The position numbers and the translations under genes are program-made. Positions 62,992 through 64,000 of a stretch of DNA of 64,000 nt are shown piece after piece. The notes below the pieces were generated by a model, which had not been told where the DNA came from, did no database searches, and saw only the letters and a list, made by a program, of their open reading frames with translations. The DNA comes from Ancylobacter gelatini (GTDB lineage Bacteria; Pseudomonadota; Alphaproteobacteria; Rhizobiales; Xanthobacteraceae), in NCBI RefSeq assembly GCF_022601675.1, contig NZ_JAKVIL010000006.1:124001-188000 (forward strand), given 5' to 3'. Positions within the stretch are counted from its first letter, which is position 1. The number at the start of each line of letters is the position of its first letter.

Positions 62992-63191
62992 CACGTCCCC
63001 GATGTCCACGATTCCGGATCGGTCGTTCCACCGTTTGGGATGACGCCTGCGAGAGGGCCCGGCCGCGAGGCGGCTGGCGGAGGCGACGGTCGTCTCGCCA
63101 CCACTATCGGCCCCTCCATACCGCTCCCCTAATTCTGATGTGCGTGCGCCGTGTTTAGGGTTCAGGCTCGTGCGAACAGGGAGGCGTGCAG

Positions 63192-64000
63192 ATGGACCAG
63201 CGCATCATCGATCTCTACGACCGTTTCACCCATGGCCAGATCAGCCGGCGGGAGTTCATGGACCGGCTCGCCTCGCTGGCCGGTAGCCTCGCCGCCGCCG
63301 CCGCGATGCTCCCACTGCTCCAGAACGACTATGCCCGCGCCGCGATCGTGCCGGAGAACGACGCGCGCCTCGACATCTCCACCGAGCAATATCTCTCCGC
63401 CGGCACGCCGGTGACCGGCACTCTGGCCCGCGCCCGCCGCGTCGACGCGAAGCGGCCGGCCGTGCTGGTGATCCATGAGAACCGCGGGCTCAATCCGCAC
63501 ATCAAGGACGTCACCCGCCGCCTCGCGCTCGAAGGCTATCTTGCCTTCGGCGTCGACCTGCTCTCGCCCGATGGCGGCACGCCGGCGGACGAAGACAAGG
63601 CGCGCGAGATGATCGCCGCGCTCGACCGGCCGACCACCGTGGCGCGCGCGGTGGACGCGGTGCGCTTCCTTTCCGCCCACACCGCTTCAACCGGCAATGT
63701 CGGCGCGGTCGGCTTCTGCTGGGGCGGGGGCATGGTGAACCTGCTGGCCGAGGCGAGCCCCGACCTCAAGGCTGGCGTCGCCTATTACGGCGCGCAGCCC
63801 CCGCTCGACCGGGTGCCGGACATCAAGGCCGCGCTGCTGCTGCAATATGCCGGGCTCGATGCCCGCATCAATGAAGGCATCGCGGCCTATGAGGCGGCGC
63901 TGAAGGCGGCCGGCAAGGACTACACCGTCCATATTTATGACGGCGCCAATCACGCGTTCAACAACGACACCAATCCCGCGCGCTATGATCCCAAGGCGGC
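63192..64000 (+). CDS. Dienelactone hydrolase family protein (3' end beyond the window)
   Basis: The 269 residues seen start with MDQRIIDLYDRFTHGQISRREFMDRLASLAGSLAAAAAML. The RREFM followed by a hydrophobic run looks like a Tat-type export signal, so the protein is probably periplasmic. The alpha/beta-hydrolase has HENRG (Glu96), the nucleophile GFCWGGG (Cys176), an aspartate in YAGLDARI and the histidine in GANHAFNND. The Cys-His-Asp triad is that of dienelactone hydrolase. The natural substrate is unknown; many exported members are not ring-cleavage enzymes. ATG 63192 follows GGGAGGCG. Confidence 0.9.
   Translation, partial: MDQRIIDLYDRFTHGQISRREFMDRLASLAGSLAAAAAMLPLLQNDYARAAIVPENDARLDISTEQYLSAGTPVTGTLARARRVDAKRPAVLVIHENRGLNPHIKDVTRRLALEGYLAFGVDLLSPDGGTPADEDKAREMIAALDRPTTVARAVDAVRFLSAHTASTGNVGAVGFCWGGGMVNLLAEASPDLKAGVAYYGAQPPLDRVPDIKAALLLQYAGLDARINEGIAAYEAALKAAGKDYTVHIYDGANHAFNNDTNPARYDPKA

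Overview
The window is about 64 kb of high-GC chromosome from an alphaproteobacterium, most likely of the order Hyphomicrobiales. This is inferred from gene content: a class I lysyl-tRNA synthetase, the coxB-ctaD-ctaB-coxF-ctaG-ctaE order, IalB, CVNH and phasin families, Irr-type iron boxes, a CIRCE-controlled groESL and a PdhS/PleC/DivJ-like kinase. A Xanthobacteraceae-like genus is possible, but the sequence alone does not settle it. I see no prophage, insertion sequence, CRISPR array, rRNA or tRNA. Most of the window is ordinary housekeeping and central metabolism.

Layout. 1-2.5 kb: the end of a membrane protein and a cobalt-uptake cassette (cbtB, cbtA, a secreted protein, and a histidine-phosphatase-fold protein lacking both catalytic histidines). 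2.6-11.4 kb: a P1B metal ATPase, an MFS permease, two D-2-hydroxyacid dehydrogenases, a CoA-transferase, an HxlR regulator and an MDR oxidoreductase. 11.4-24.6 kb: a PAS-GGDEF-EAL protein, a tiny membrane protein, a SCO copper chaperone, a GspE-N/GT2 glycosyltransferase, a solute-binding protein, a YbdG-like channel, LysRS1, a cupin, a double CVNH protein and a ThDP enzyme. 24.9-33.9 kb: the replication block gyrB, lysE-like, VOC, recF, dnaN, dnaA and rpsT, all on the minus strand, with two metabolic genes sitting between recF and gyrB. 34-37 kb: a crotonase, mutM, a HAD protein and an IalB protein.

37.2-47.6 kb is the aa3-type cytochrome c oxidase cluster, with structural subunits II, I and III plus heme O synthase, CtaG, CoxF, DUF983 and SURF1. 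It runs into thrC, an M16 peptidase and a GNAT gene. 47.7-51.6 kb is a compact iron module: bfd, bfr and a ferric-iron ABC transporter (binding protein and fused permease, no adjacent ATPase). Each of the three transcription units is preceded by an Irr/ICE-like inverted repeat. 51.7-59 kb holds a small secreted protein, acetoacetyl-CoA synthetase, an AsmA protein and a large PAS histidine kinase. 59.3-64 kb has two phasins separated by a striking 35-bp palindrome, then CIRCE-groES-groEL, a 77-bp tandem duplication of the groEL 3' end, and a dienelactone hydrolase cut by the window edge.

I found no convincing new multi-gene system. The observations most worth following are the degenerate phosphatase in the cobalt operon, the groEL 3'-end duplication, the phasin palindrome, the three iron boxes, the perfect palindrome before the CoA-transferase, and a possible leader peptide ahead of the metal ATPase.
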